From Candidatus Falkowbacteria bacterium RIFOXYD12_FULL_34_57 (GTDB lineage Bacteria > Patescibacteriota > Patescibacteriia > Patescibacteriales > UBA12075): a stretch of 58,380 bases of DNA. The stretch is from positions 1-58,380 of the forward strand of contig MFGN01000003.1 of NCBI GenBank assembly GCA_001780285.1, in the 5' to 3' direction. Made by a program: the position numbers and the translations under genes. Below the pieces are notes generated by a model. That model had not been told where the DNA came from and did no database searches. It worked only from the letters and a program-made list of their open reading frames with translations. Positions 23,477 through 32,737 of this stretch are shown here, piece by piece. Position 1 is the first letter of the stretch. Each line of letters starts with the position of its first letter.

Positions 23477-24040
23477 ATGACGACAGAGAAAAAAGTATTT
23501 GAAAGTATTTCGATTTATGGAGAACCCCTGGCTAAAACCATTGTGAAAGTAAAAGTTCCCAAAAACCCTAACAGTGTCACTGAAGATGTAATCGGCTTAA
23601 GCTGGATTGAACCCCATACATTTGCAGACCGGCAAGGAAATTTGATTGAGGTCAAAAAGCATCTTCGCCACGGATATCTGGCTCAGCCGGAATATGACGG
23701 TTCCATGGGCGGTCTCAGGACAGAGAGGGTAATTATCAGTCGGAATTTCTATGTTACTCCGGAAATGTGCGGAAAAATGATTGTGGCTCTCGCCGTGGTT
23801 ACACCGAAACATAGCAAGGGAAAGGTTCAGGAAATTACTTTCGGTGATCAGGTCTCGGAAAAAGATATTGACGCAGACAAAGTTATCATCGACTACTATC
23901 CGGTCAAAGAATCATCTGCCGTGGAACTTAAATTCCCGGAAGAAAGAAAGTCCGACAAGGACATTCCTGTGCCTGGTACCAAAAAGTTTATCCACTTCAA
24001 AGATACCGGATACACCTGGCACATGACAATTGACTGTTGA
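23477..24040 (+). CDS. Unknown soluble protein, autonomous highly expressed-type gene (187 aa)
   Basis: No family is recognised. The product is soluble with no signal or membrane segment and is predicted beta-rich. It has a His/Arg segment (KKHLRHGY, 56-63) and a Gly-rich turn (YDGSMGGLRTER). The ribosome site AAGGAG is seven bases before the ATG, which is unusual here because most neighbours lack one. Codon choice is clearly different, with many C- or G-ending codons (ATC, GGC, CTG, CGG) and visibly higher GC than the flanking genes. With a near-consensus promoter and a very strong terminator it forms a monocistronic unit. This suits an abundant protein, a recently acquired gene, or both. 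Confidence 0.8.
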   Translation: MTTEKKVFESISIYGEPLAKTIVKVKVPKNPNSVTEDVIGLSWIEPHTFADRQGNLIEVKKHLRHGYLAQPEYDGSMGGLRTERVIISRNFYVTPEMCGKMIVALAVVTPKHSKGKVQEITFGDQVSEKDIDADKVIIDYYPVKESSAVELKFPEERKSDKDIPVPGTKKFIHFKDTGYTWHMTIDC

Positions 24041-24057
24041 ACAACGAAAACAAAAGG

Positions 24058-24096
24058 GGCCCGGAAAAAAGCATAATGCTTTTCCGGGCCTTTTTT
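24058..24096 (+). terminator. Very strong intrinsic terminator
   Basis: GGCCCGGAAAA, then AGCAT-A-ATGCT inside, then TTTCCGGGCC, and a T6 tract. The stem is about 15 bp with a GC-rich base. It is among the strongest terminators in the window. Confidence 0.95.
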
Positions 24097-24286
24097 AATA
24101 AAAATCTTTTCTTAAGAGGAATTTGCTCACTATAATTGTTATCAGATATATCAATCAGGATACAACGGTGTCCGACATCCCATCAATGTTAATTTAAGAT
24201 GGTATTTAAATAAAAACAATAGCTTTTTTATATCTGTTTATGGTATAATATAGTTAGTTAAAAGTTTATTCCGCATTTTAAATTTA
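24097..24286. other. Non-coding gap with a small hairpin and an extended -10 promoter
   Basis: No open frame. It contains GGATAC-AACG-GTGTCC (about 24157-24172), a 6-bp hairpin without a T-tract. Near its end is an extended -10 element, TGG-TATAAT (24241-24249), in the string GTTTATGGTATAATATA. That string recurs upstream of the flippase gene. No good -35 is present. Confidence 0.5.
24241..24249 (+). promoter_or_regulatory. Extended -10 promoter of the glycosyltransferase/DUF4012 operon
   Basis: TGG-TATAAT without a recognisable -35. The ATG follows 37 bases downstream. The 17-base context is shared with 34474-34490. Confidence 0.6.
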
Positions 24287-25426
24287 ATGAATAACAACAA
24301 AAAACAAATAAAACGCATCGGAATAGATGCGCGATTTTATGGTCCGGGGAAGGGTTTGGGACGATATACTAAGGAGGTGGTAGATCGGATTTTGGATATG
24401 GACACAAAGAATGAATATGTAATATTTTTAGGTTTAGATAGCTTTGATATTTTTAATACCAAAAATCCAAAAGTAAAAAAAGTGTTGGTTCGTGCTCGCT
24501 GGTATTCTGTTTTAGAACAAATCATGATGCCTTATTTAATCTTGCGAGAAAAATTGGATTTTATGCATTTTTTGCATTTTAATGTACCCCTGATTTGTCC
24601 GACTAAATATATTGTCACTATCCACGACCTGATATTGACTAAATTTCCCACCCCCAGAGCAAGTACATTGAGCCCTATTTTTTATAAAATAAAACACCTT
24701 GGATATAAGATGATTATTAAATCTGGTATTAAGAATGCGCAAAAAGTAATAGCGGTGTCTTGTTTTACAAAACAAGAAATTATCAATCAATTCAGTATTT
24801 CAAATGATAAAATTGTGGTTACTTACGAAGGAGTTTCTAATGATTTAATGAAATTAAAAGCAGGTGACAAAAGCATGTCATTGGGGTATAATATAAGGGT
24901 GCCATTTCTTTTATATGTGGGTAATGCTTATCCCCACAAGAACCTGGGGGGGTTAGTTAACATTTTTTCTAAAATAAGAAAAAAATATCCGGATTTAAGC
25001 TTGGTTTTAGTTGGGAAAGAGGATTATTTTTATAAACGTCTAAAAACCTATGTAAAAGACCGCGATTTCACTAATATTATTTTTACTGGATATGTGTCTG
25101 ATCAAGATTTAGCCAAAATCTACAGCAAAGCCCTTGCCTATATTTTTTCTTCATTTTGCGAGGGATTTGGCCTCCCGCCACTAGAGGCCATGAATCACGG
25201 TGTTCCGGTACTAAGCTCCAATAAAACCTGTATGCCGGAAATATTGGAAGATGCTGCGCTTTATTTTAATCCAGACAAAGAGAGTGACGCAATACAAAAA
25301 ATTATTGAAATTATGGAAAATAAAGATTTAAGGGAAAAGTTAAAAATAAAAGGGTTTGCGCAAGTAAAAAAATACAGTTGGGACAAATGCGCCAGACAAA
25401 CTTTTGAAATTTATGTCAGAGAATAA
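24287..25426 (+). CDS. Glycosyltransferase family 4 (GT-B fold)
   Basis: 379 aa. The N-terminus 'RIGIDARFYGPGKGLGRYT' is the acceptor-domain start typical of GT4 mannosyl/glucosyltransferases. The donor domain has 'LLYVGNAYPHKNL' and the conserved 'EGFGLPPLEAM' EX7E motif, followed by 'GVPVLSSN'. It transfers a sugar from a nucleotide-sugar donor on the cytoplasmic side. It is the first gene of the surface-glycan locus and overlaps the DUF4012 gene by 14 bases. Donor and acceptor sugars cannot be told from the sequence. Confidence 0.93.
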   Translation: MNNNKKQIKRIGIDARFYGPGKGLGRYTKEVVDRILDMDTKNEYVIFLGLDSFDIFNTKNPKVKKVLVRARWYSVLEQIMMPYLILREKLDFMHFLHFNVPLICPTKYIVTIHDLILTKFPTPRASTLSPIFYKIKHLGYKMIIKSGIKNAQKVIAVSCFTKQEIINQFSISNDKIVVTYEGVSNDLMKLKAGDKSMSLGYNIRVPFLLYVGNAYPHKNLGGLVNIFSKIRKKYPDLSLVLVGKEDYFYKRLKTYVKDRDFTNIIFTGYVSDQDLAKIYSKALAYIFSSFCEGFGLPPLEAMNHGVPVLSSNKTCMPEILEDAALYFNPDKESDAIQKIIEIMENKDLREKLKIKGFAQVKKYSWDKCARQTFEIYVRE

Positions 25427-28268
25427 AAAAATATTATATACCAGCCATAAAGAAAGGCCTTCTCCCTTTTTGGTAAATTTGAATAAATTTATTACAAATG
25501 AAGAAAAAAAAGAAAACTTAAAGAATAAATCTTTTTTGAGTAGATTTTTTTCTTTTTTTCTTTTTTTCAAACCTAAAAAAGAAGAGGAACCGCAATTTTT
25601 CTTTCATGAAAATTCAGAGTTTGAGAAACCAAAAAAATTTAATATTTTTAATTTTAAAAAAATTCCGCCGGCAACAAAATTTTCTCTACTTAATAACGAA
25701 AATAAAAAACAAACTTTTTTGAACAGGTTAAATTTACAAATCAAAACCATTTTTCAAAAAAATAAAGATATTCTTCCGCATTTTTCATGGTCCAAAGAAA
25801 AAATTTTTAATAAGAACGGGCTCGAAGATAAAAAAAATTACAAAAAAATAAGAAGACTTTCATTTTTTGCACCCGTTAAATTAATATTTGTTTTAATTTT
25901 TTCTTTGATTCACGGAGTATTTTATTTAAGTTTCAAAATTGGATATATTTTTGTGTTTGTAGCTCGATTTTTTGGTGTTTTAAATATTGCCCTGCTTAAA
26001 TTTGTTGTTAGTTTTTTTGATTTTCGGGTAGAGACCACTTCTCCTTGCCCCAATTCCCCCCTTGAGAGAACCAATTTTTCGTCTATTAAAACACCCGCTT
26101 TAATAAAAGATAAAATTGAAGGAGTGGGCGGAGAAATAAAGAAGAATAATTTATTAAAAAAAATACTTGGCATCAACCCCGAATCTGCACTTTTAAAAAA
26201 TAGAGAATTTATTTCCAGATTGATAAAAAATAGGGGTATATATACCCATAGAAGACCGTCAATTTTAAAATCATTACTTGTCTTTGTTTTTATCTTAATG
26301 ATTTTAATTTCTCCGTTCGGAGCTATAGATTATTATCAAAATTTAGATGCCCTGCGCGGGAGAGTTTTGGGGGCATCAGAATCAGCTATTAATGACATTT
26401 TAATTGCTTCCAGATCTATGGCTGATTTAAATTTTGCACACGCCAATCAAGGTTTTGTCCAGGCTGGAAATAGTTTTTTTGAAGCGCAAAAAGAGATAGA
26501 AAAAATTAGCGGATTGCTTAGTATTCTTCATACTCTGCCAAATCAAAAATTAAAGTTAGCTTCCATGGCAGATTCAATTTTAAGGGGGGGGGAAATAGCA
26601 TCAGAAATAGGCAATCAATTCACTTCGGCGCTTAGTATTTTTGAAAAAAAAGAAGAACTATCTATTAAAGATATAATAGATAGTTTTTACACTCACGGAA
26701 AAATTATCAGTAAAAATATTCAAGAATTAAAAATTATTATTTCCCAAATTAACTTAAGGGATATACCACAGGAATACTTAGAAACCTTTATTATTTTAAA
26801 AGAAAAACTTGAATTAGTGGATAGTGGTTTGGTTGAATTTATTGACATATTAGAAAAATTAAAAATTTTTTTAGGATTTGAAATAGATAAGAGGTATATG
26901 CTTGTATTTCAAAATAACACAGAAATGCGCGCCAGTGGAGGATTTATGGGTAGTTTTGCTGTAATAGATTTTGCCGACGGTCAGATTACTAATTTAGATG
27001 TTCCTGGTGGCGGAACATACGACACTGAAGCTGGTCTTGATATCAAGATTGTTGCTCCCAAACCACTTCATTTGGTAAATCCTTTATGGCATTTTTGGGA
27101 TGCAAATTGGTGGCCTGATTGGCCAAAAACAGCACGCAAGCTGATGTGGTTTTATGAAAAAAGCGACGGTCCGACCGTGGATGGAGTAATAAGCTTCACG
27201 CCGACCGTTATGGAAAAATTTCTGAAAATTATGGGACCCATTGATATGACGGAAAAATATGGAAAAGTGTTTACTGCAGATAATTTTTGGGAAATCACCC
27301 AGGATCTAGCGGAACAAAAACAAGACATAACCCTAAAACCGAAACAAATAATAGGGGATTTGTTTGAAAAAATTATTACAGATTTACCGCAAAAGTTAAA
27401 TAAAGATTCATTTGTGGACTTGTTAAAATTGATTCGAGAATCAGCAAATGAAAAACATATCTTGTTTTATTTTAATGACGAAGTCTTACAAGATAAAATT
27501 AGTAAATTGGATTTTGGGGGAGAAATGAAAAATCAAACCAAAGATTATTTAATGGTTGTAAATACTAATATTGCCGGCCAAAAAAGTGATAAAAAAATAC
27601 AAGAAGAAATAAGTCATAAAGCCGAGGTTCTGGGTGATGGATCTATAATCAATACTCTGGAAATAAAGCGAACCCATACAGGCACGAAGGGAGAAAAATT
27701 TACAGGGGTAAGAAATGTTGATTGGATGAGAATTTATGTGCCACAGGGAAGTAAGCTTATAGAAGTAAGTGGTTTTGAGGCTCCGCCTAAAAAATACTTT
27801 GAACAGCCGGAACCCGATTGGATAAAAGATGAGGATGTTGGAAAAAACGAAGACGATGCGATCTATGACGAAGAAAGTGAAACATTTATTTATGATGAGT
27901 TAAATAAAACGGTTTTTGCTAATTGGTCACAGGTTGATCCGGGAGAATCTGTTAATATTATAATTAAATATAAATTACCCTTTAAAATAGAATTTCAAAA
28001 TAATAATGATTTTATAGAGAAAGTTGCCAAACTAATAAACCCTAATCAAAAAGAAATTACTACTTATGCCTTGCTTGCACAAAAACAACCCGGATCAATT
28101 GGCAGTAAAATAAAAAGTGAGTTGATTTTATCACCTCAGTATAAATCCATTTGGCAATATATAACTCCGTCATCTTCAACCAGCAACAAAGGGTGGGTAA
28201 TTGAAGATATTTTAACTACGGATAAATATTTTGCTGCGATTATAACACTTGCTAATTCACAAAATTAA
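25413..28268 (+). CDS. DUF4012 membrane protein
   Basis: About 951 aa. A basic Phe/Lys-rich N-terminus (about 160 residues) is followed by hydrophobic stretches around 155-205 and a clear membrane helix near 285-305. The extracytoplasmic DUF4012 domain is identified by 'NNTEMRASGGFMGSF', 'PGGGTYDTEAG' and 'WWPDWPKTAR'. DUF4012 is frequent in polysaccharide loci of actinobacteria and CPR bacteria; its role is unknown but probably lies in glycan assembly or attachment. The ATG at 25413 lies inside the preceding gene; an in-frame TTG at 25404 is less likely. The next gene starts two bases after its stop. Confidence 0.85.
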   Translation: MSENKKILYTSHKERPSPFLVNLNKFITNEEKKENLKNKSFLSRFFSFFLFFKPKKEEEPQFFFHENSEFEKPKKFNIFNFKKIPPATKFSLLNNENKKQTFLNRLNLQIKTIFQKNKDILPHFSWSKEKIFNKNGLEDKKNYKKIRRLSFFAPVKLIFVLIFSLIHGVFYLSFKIGYIFVFVARFFGVLNIALLKFVVSFFDFRVETTSPCPNSPLERTNFSSIKTPALIKDKIEGVGGEIKKNNLLKKILGINPESALLKNREFISRLIKNRGIYTHRRPSILKSLLVFVFILMILISPFGAIDYYQNLDALRGRVLGASESAINDILIASRSMADLNFAHANQGFVQAGNSFFEAQKEIEKISGLLSILHTLPNQKLKLASMADSILRGGEIASEIGNQFTSALSIFEKKEELSIKDIIDSFYTHGKIISKNIQELKIIISQINLRDIPQEYLETFIILKEKLELVDSGLVEFIDILEKLKIFLGFEIDKRYMLVFQNNTEMRASGGFMGSFAVIDFADGQITNLDVPGGGTYDTEAGLDIKIVAPKPLHLVNPLWHFWDANWWPDWPKTARKLMWFYEKSDGPTVDGVISFTPTVMEKFLKIMGPIDMTEKYGKVFTADNFWEITQDLAEQKQDITLKPKQIIGDLFEKIITDLPQKLNKDSFVDLLKLIRESANEKHILFYFNDEVLQDKISKLDFGGEMKNQTKDYLMVVNTNIAGQKSDKKIQEEISHKAEVLGDGSIINTLEIKRTHTGTKGEKFTGVRNVDWMRIYVPQGSKLIEVSGFEAPPKKYFEQPEPDWIKDEDVGKNEDDAIYDEESETFIYDELNKTVFANWSQVDPGESVNIIIKYKLPFKIEFQNNNDFIEKVAKLINPNQKEITTYALLAQKQPGSIGSKIKSELILSPQYKSIWQYITPSSSTSNKGWVIEDILTTDKYFAAIITLANSQN

Positions 28269-28269
28269 T

Positions 28270-30768
28270 ATGGATTATCAATTATCACAATCAAATATTT
28301 ATATAATTTCACCAACAATTATATATTTTATATCCATCTTTCTTGTGTTATTGATGGTGCTTTGGCTTACCAAAAGAATTTTTAAGGATTTTATACAAAA
28401 AAGCAAATATTTCGATCATATTATTTATTTGGTGAGATTACCTAAAGAGCGTCCCGGAGATGAAACGAAAGAACCCACCACTCAGGAAATAAGAGAGGAT
28501 ATATCTGTGGGGGAAACTATTTTTGCTAGTATTGGCGGCCTTAGAGCTCAAAGGGGTTTGCGCGCTTGGCTTTTTGGTAGGAATGATCATTTTTCTTTTG
28601 AGGTTGTTGCCAGTAAAAAAAAGATAGCTTTTTATGTTGTTGCTCCTAGAGAAATGGGAAGATATATTGAACAACAAATAAGCGCTCATTATCCATCGGC
28701 GGTTATAGAAGAAGTGGATGATTATAATATTTTTAAGCCAAACAGTGAAATTGTAGCCGGATTCTTAAAGACTAGAAGAAGTTTTATTTATCCGATTAAA
28801 ACTTATCAAAACCACGAAACAGACCCTATGAATTCTATTATAAATGTATTATCTAAACTTGATGATGAAGAAGGGATAGCAATTCAATATGTAGTACGCA
28901 GCGCCAGACCGTTTTGGCATAGAACAATAAGAGATATTACTTCAAACATCAGGCGCGGTAAATCCCTGCAGGAATCAATCAGTATCGGCACTAGAAATAA
29001 AATTTTTTCCGTGGTATTGGATATTATCAAATTATTTATATCTAAACCAAAAGAAGAACAGTTTCAGCAAAATAGCCAAATTCCGCGCCTGACAGCCATG
29101 GAAGAAGAAATGCTTAAGGGAATAGAATCAAAAAATGGCAAAGCTGGATTGGATGTTAATTTACGCATAGTAGTCAGTGCTAAAACACCTGGAAAAGCAA
29201 GTGTATATTTGAATAATTTAGGTAATGCCTTTGCACAGTTCAATCACTATGAATACGGGAACAGTTTTAGTCAAAATATAAAAACCAGCAATCATGATAA
29301 AATAATAAACAGTTTTATTTATAGGCGTTATGATCGTGATATAGGATTTCTTTTGAATACAGAAGAATTGGCTAGTCTTTATCATCTACCGCTTAAAACA
29401 TCAGAAACCCCCAATATCTTATGGCTTAATGCTAAATATGCTCCGGCCCCAGCAGATACATCCGCAACAGGAATTATTCTTGGTGCGAATATTTACAGAG
29501 GAGTAAAAAAAGACATACAGATAAGCAGGGATGATCGAAGACGCCATATGTATGTAGTTGGTAAATCCGGCGGTGGTAAATCTATGTTTATGGCCAACAT
29601 GGCTGTTCAGGATATTCTAAACGGTGAGGGGGTATGCGTTTTGGATCCGCATGGAGACTTAATTGAAGATATTATTACCCGTGTTCCGGCCGAACGGGCA
29701 GAAGATGTGATTCTTTTTGCTCCGGCAGACACGGAGAGACCGCTTGCTTTAAATTTGTTATCATACGACCCGAATTATCCGGAACAAAAAACATTTGTAA
29801 TCAATGAACTTATTAAAATATTTGATAAATTATATGATCTAAAAGCTACGGGGGGACCAATATTTGAGCAATATATGCGTAATGCGCTGCTTCTAATTAT
29901 GAGTGATCCCGCGTCAGGTTCAACTTTAATGGAAGTACCAAAGGTCCTTGCTGACCCTGATTTTAGGAGAATGAAATTGGAAAAATGTTCCGACCCCACC
30001 GTAGTTGATTTTTGGCGAAAAGAAGCAGAAAAAGCCGGCGGAGACGCGGCATTGGCTAATGTGGTGCCCTATGTAACCAGTAAATTAACCCAATTTATAT
30101 CCAATGATACCATGCGCCCCATTATTGGACAGCAAGAAAGTTCTTTTAATTTTAGAGAAGTGATGGACAAGAAGAAGATTTTGTTAATCGATTTGTCTAA
30201 GGGGCAAGTTGGTGAAATGAATGCATATTTATTGGGTATGATTATTATTGGAAAAATACTTATGGCCGCGCTTTCTAGAACTGATATACCAAGAGAGAAG
30301 AGAACTGATTTTTATTTATATATTGATGAGTTTCAAAATTTTACTACTGATTCAATATGTTCCATACTCTCAGAGGCTAGAAAATACGGTTTAAACCTCA
30401 CCATGGCGCATCAATATTTAGGACAATTATCCCGCGGCCAAGACACATCCATTAAGGATGCGGTTTTTGGCAATGTGGGCACATGGATACTTTTCAAGAT
30501 TGGCTCAGAGGATGCGGAAGTCTTAGAAAAAGAATTTAGCCCAGTATTTAATAAATATGATCTGATTAATATTGAAAAATATACTACTTATGTTCGCCTG
30601 TTGATTAACAATACATCTAGCCGACCTTTTTCCATGAGCACGCCATGGCCGCTTTCCGGGGTAGAAAATCCGGCAATAGCTGCAAAGATCAAGGCTTTGA
30701 GCAGATTTAAATATGGACAGGATAGAAGATTGATAGAAGCGGAAATAAGAAAAAGAACAAAAATTTAA
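28270..30768 (+). CDS. VirD4/TraG-like membrane ATPase (type IV secretion coupling-type)
   Basis: About 832 aa. One N-terminal membrane helix (about 14-35), a region of about 390 residues without known motifs, then an AAA/FtsK-HerA-type ATPase domain. Walker A GKSGGGKS is near 430 and Walker B LYIDEFQNF near 683, preceded by 'LLIDLSKG'. Proteins of this kind are common on CPR chromosomes, often without a full conjugation set. No relaxase, VirB4 or pilin gene lies in the window, so a role in DNA transfer is not supported locally. Co-transcription with DUF4012 suggests an envelope role, or a pilus/DNA-uptake motor (inference). Confidence 0.82.
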   Translation: MDYQLSQSNIYIISPTIIYFISIFLVLLMVLWLTKRIFKDFIQKSKYFDHIIYLVRLPKERPGDETKEPTTQEIREDISVGETIFASIGGLRAQRGLRAWLFGRNDHFSFEVVASKKKIAFYVVAPREMGRYIEQQISAHYPSAVIEEVDDYNIFKPNSEIVAGFLKTRRSFIYPIKTYQNHETDPMNSIINVLSKLDDEEGIAIQYVVRSARPFWHRTIRDITSNIRRGKSLQESISIGTRNKIFSVVLDIIKLFISKPKEEQFQQNSQIPRLTAMEEEMLKGIESKNGKAGLDVNLRIVVSAKTPGKASVYLNNLGNAFAQFNHYEYGNSFSQNIKTSNHDKIINSFIYRRYDRDIGFLLNTEELASLYHLPLKTSETPNILWLNAKYAPAPADTSATGIILGANIYRGVKKDIQISRDDRRRHMYVVGKSGGGKSMFMANMAVQDILNGEGVCVLDPHGDLIEDIITRVPAERAEDVILFAPADTERPLALNLLSYDPNYPEQKTFVINELIKIFDKLYDLKATGGPIFEQYMRNALLLIMSDPASGSTLMEVPKVLADPDFRRMKLEKCSDPTVVDFWRKEAEKAGGDAALANVVPYVTSKLTQFISNDTMRPIIGQQESSFNFREVMDKKKILLIDLSKGQVGEMNAYLLGMIIIGKILMAALSRTDIPREKRTDFYLYIDEFQNFTTDSICSILSEARKYGLNLTMAHQYLGQLSRGQDTSIKDAVFGNVGTWILFKIGSEDAEVLEKEFSPVFNKYDLINIEKYTTYVRLLINNTSSRPFSMSTPWPLSGVENPAIAAKIKALSRFKYGQDRRLIEAEIRKRTKI

Positions 30769-30856
30769 ACCCACTACCCAGTATTATTAAATAAACTAAA
30801 TATGGACAAGCTGTATTTTATTTGATAATATATTTAATACCTATAAATAATTAACA

Positions 30857-30891
30857 TTCGCATATACCACACTTATGTGTGGATTCGCGAA
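30857..30891 (+). promoter_or_regulatory. 5'-leader hairpin of rmlA with TTCGC/GCGAA closing stem
   Basis: TTCGC (30857-30861) pairs with GCGAA (30887-30891), and CCACAC (30867-30872) pairs with GTGTGG (30877-30882) across a TTAT loop. It ends ten bases before the ATG. The outer stem and distance to the start codon match the HIT-gene leader at 5174-5210 while the inner stem differs. Confidence 0.6.
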
Positions 30892-30901
30892 ATGAATAAC
30901 A

Positions 30902-31627
30902 ATGAAAGGAATAATACTTGCGGGGGGGAATGCAACGCGGCTTAGACCATGTACAGAAATAACCAGTAAGCAGCTTTTACCGGTTTATAATAGACCAATG
31001 ATTTACTATCCGCTAAATACTTTAATTAAAGCGGGTATTGAAGATATCCTAATAATTGTTGCACCGGATTATGCGGAAAAATTTTTACATTTACTCGGCA
31101 GTGGAGAAAAATTTGGAATAAAAATTTCTTATAAAGTTCAAGAAACCCCAAGGGGATTGGCCGATGCCTTTATTATTGGGGATGGATTTATCGGAAATGA
31201 TAATGTAACCATGATTTTGGGTGATAATATTTTTGAAGATGACCTCAGTGAACATATTAAAAATTTTACAGGGGGCGGTAAGGTTTTTGCAAAAAAAGTT
31301 TCTGATCCGGAAAGATTCGGCGTGGTGCGCTTTGACGAATCAATGAAAGCGGATACAATAATTGAAAAACCAAGTGAATGGATTTCAGATTATGCCTTGA
31401 CCGGAGTTTATATCTTTGATTCCAGGGTAATCGAGGTTGCTAGAAGCGTTAAACCGTCTGCAAGGGGCGAGATTGAAATTGTGGATTTGCATAATTGGTA
31501 TTTAGAACAAAATGAACTAGAAGTCGCAATGATTACAGGGGCTTGGCTTGATGCCGGAACTTTTGATAGTTATTTGGAAGCGCAAATTTTAGCAAAAGAA
31601 AAATTGCAGGATAAGATGGTGATTTAA
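30902..31627 (+). CDS. rmlA: Glucose-1-phosphate thymidylyltransferase (short form)
   Basis: 241-aa nucleotidyltransferase that makes dTDP-glucose, the first step of dTDP-rhamnose synthesis. GGNATRLRP (8-16) is the nucleotide-binding signature, followed by 'KQLLPVYNRPMIYYPL' and 'LGDNIF'. 'DAGTFDSYLEA' lies near the end. It is shorter than the 290-aa RmlA because the C-terminal extension is missing, as in other short forms. It sits 22 kb from rmlC/B/D, inside the glycosyltransferase locus, with its own hairpin leader. Confidence 0.93.
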   Translation: MKGIILAGGNATRLRPCTEITSKQLLPVYNRPMIYYPLNTLIKAGIEDILIIVAPDYAEKFLHLLGSGEKFGIKISYKVQETPRGLADAFIIGDGFIGNDNVTMILGDNIFEDDLSEHIKNFTGGGKVFAKKVSDPERFGVVRFDESMKADTIIEKPSEWISDYALTGVYIFDSRVIEVARSVKPSARGEIEIVDLHNWYLEQNELEVAMITGAWLDAGTFDSYLEAQILAKEKLQDKMVI

Positions 31628-31735
31628 AAGTTAAAAGCGAAAAACTAAAATTTAAAAATAACACTTAAAATATCAAAATAATAAATTAATTTGTTAACTT
31701 TAAATTGTTGCTTTTAGCTTTTCATTATTAGTTTT
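31628..31735. repeat. AT-rich spacer with inverted-repeat character
   Basis: The left part (AAAGTTAAAAGCGAAAAACTAAAA) and the reverse complement of the right part (TAAAAACTAATAATGAAAAG followed by CTAAAAGCAA) share blocks in the same order. It resembles spacers at 1807, 37871, 39671 and 46204. No gene is present. Confidence 0.4.
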
Positions 31736-31736
31736 T

Positions 31737-32714
31737 ATGAAATATAAACTTGCAATTGGTTTTATTGCATATGGTGAATATACACTTAAATATTTGCCTA
31801 TTTTTTTATCATCTTTATTTGCCGGGATAGATCAAGAATCTGTTTTAGTCTTGGCTGTTGATTGTTCGGAAAATACTAATGACAGAAATTTAAAAATTTT
31901 AAAGAAATATCCGCAAATTAAAATAATTTTTCAGGGCAGTAACCTGGGATTCGGCAGAGCGCATAACATGATGATATCCCGAGCAAAAGAATCAGGGTCA
32001 AAATATTATTTAGCTCTAAATCCGGATATGCTGATCGAGAACAAGATGATCGGAAAAATGCTGGCGTCAATGGAAAAAGACGGCGAATTGGGATCGGTAA
32101 GTCCGAGGATTATGAGATGGGATTTTAATAAAAAAGAGAAAACGGACATTATAGATACATTGGGAATTGAAATGAAATCCGGATTACTATTTTTTGATAT
32201 TGCGCAAGGCAAAAAAAATCCAGTCTCAACATTTTCAAATAATGAGGAGATAAAAAAAATGTCTATAAATATTCTCGGACCATCAGGGGCTGCCGCCATG
32301 TATAGTTTGAACGCGCTGGAAAAAGTCAAAGATAATAACGGTTATTTTGACAATCTTATGTTTATGTATAAAGAAGATGCGGATTTGGCTTATCGCTTAT
32401 TTTTGGCAGGATTTAAATCAAGGTGCGTTACAGATGCTATTTTTTATCATGATCGTACTGCATCAGAACAGGGTCGGGGAAATCTGCAAATTGCCATAAA
32501 TCGAAAAAACAAAAATAAACAATGTAAAAAATGGTCATTCTTACATCAAAATATTATTTTTATAAAATATTGGCGCTTGCAGAATTTCAGGAATAAATTA
32601 GCCATAATCCGGCATGAGTTTAAAATGATAGTTTATGCGGTTTTATTTGAAAGATACTTATTGGCAGAATTTATTAATTTATGGAAAGCAAGGAAAAAAA
32701 TTATAAAATATTAA
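31737..32714 (+). CDS. Glycosyltransferase family 2 (rhamnosyltransferase-like)
   Basis: 325 aa, GT-A fold. 'SNLGFGRAHNMMI' and 'ALNPDM' (the DxD-like donor/metal site) are typical of WbbL/RfbF-type rhamnosyl transferases. 'YKEDADLAYRLFLAGF' follows as the catalytic acidic segment. The N-terminus is slightly unusual (IGFIAYGEYTL in place of VSYNS). The C-terminal hydrophobic part may contact the membrane. Its end overlaps the open frame of the next GT2 gene, and the pair is adjacent to rmlA, so rhamnose is a reasonable donor (inference). Confidence 0.88.
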   Translation: MKYKLAIGFIAYGEYTLKYLPIFLSSLFAGIDQESVLVLAVDCSENTNDRNLKILKKYPQIKIIFQGSNLGFGRAHNMMISRAKESGSKYYLALNPDMLIENKMIGKMLASMEKDGELGSVSPRIMRWDFNKKEKTDIIDTLGIEMKSGLLFFDIAQGKKNPVSTFSNNEEIKKMSINILGPSGAAAMYSLNALEKVKDNNGYFDNLMFMYKEDADLAYRLFLAGFKSRCVTDAIFYHDRTASEQGRGNLQIAINRKNKNKQCKKWSFLHQNIIFIKYWRLQNFRNKLAIIRHEFKMIVYAVLFERYLLAEFINLWKARKKIIKY

Positions 32715-32737
32715 AAATTTTGAATTTAAAATTTATA

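Noticed and set aside
28270-30768. Integrated conjugative element
   Set aside because: Only a coupling-type ATPase is present. No relaxase, VirB4, integrase or attachment repeats were found, and the flanks are glycan genes.
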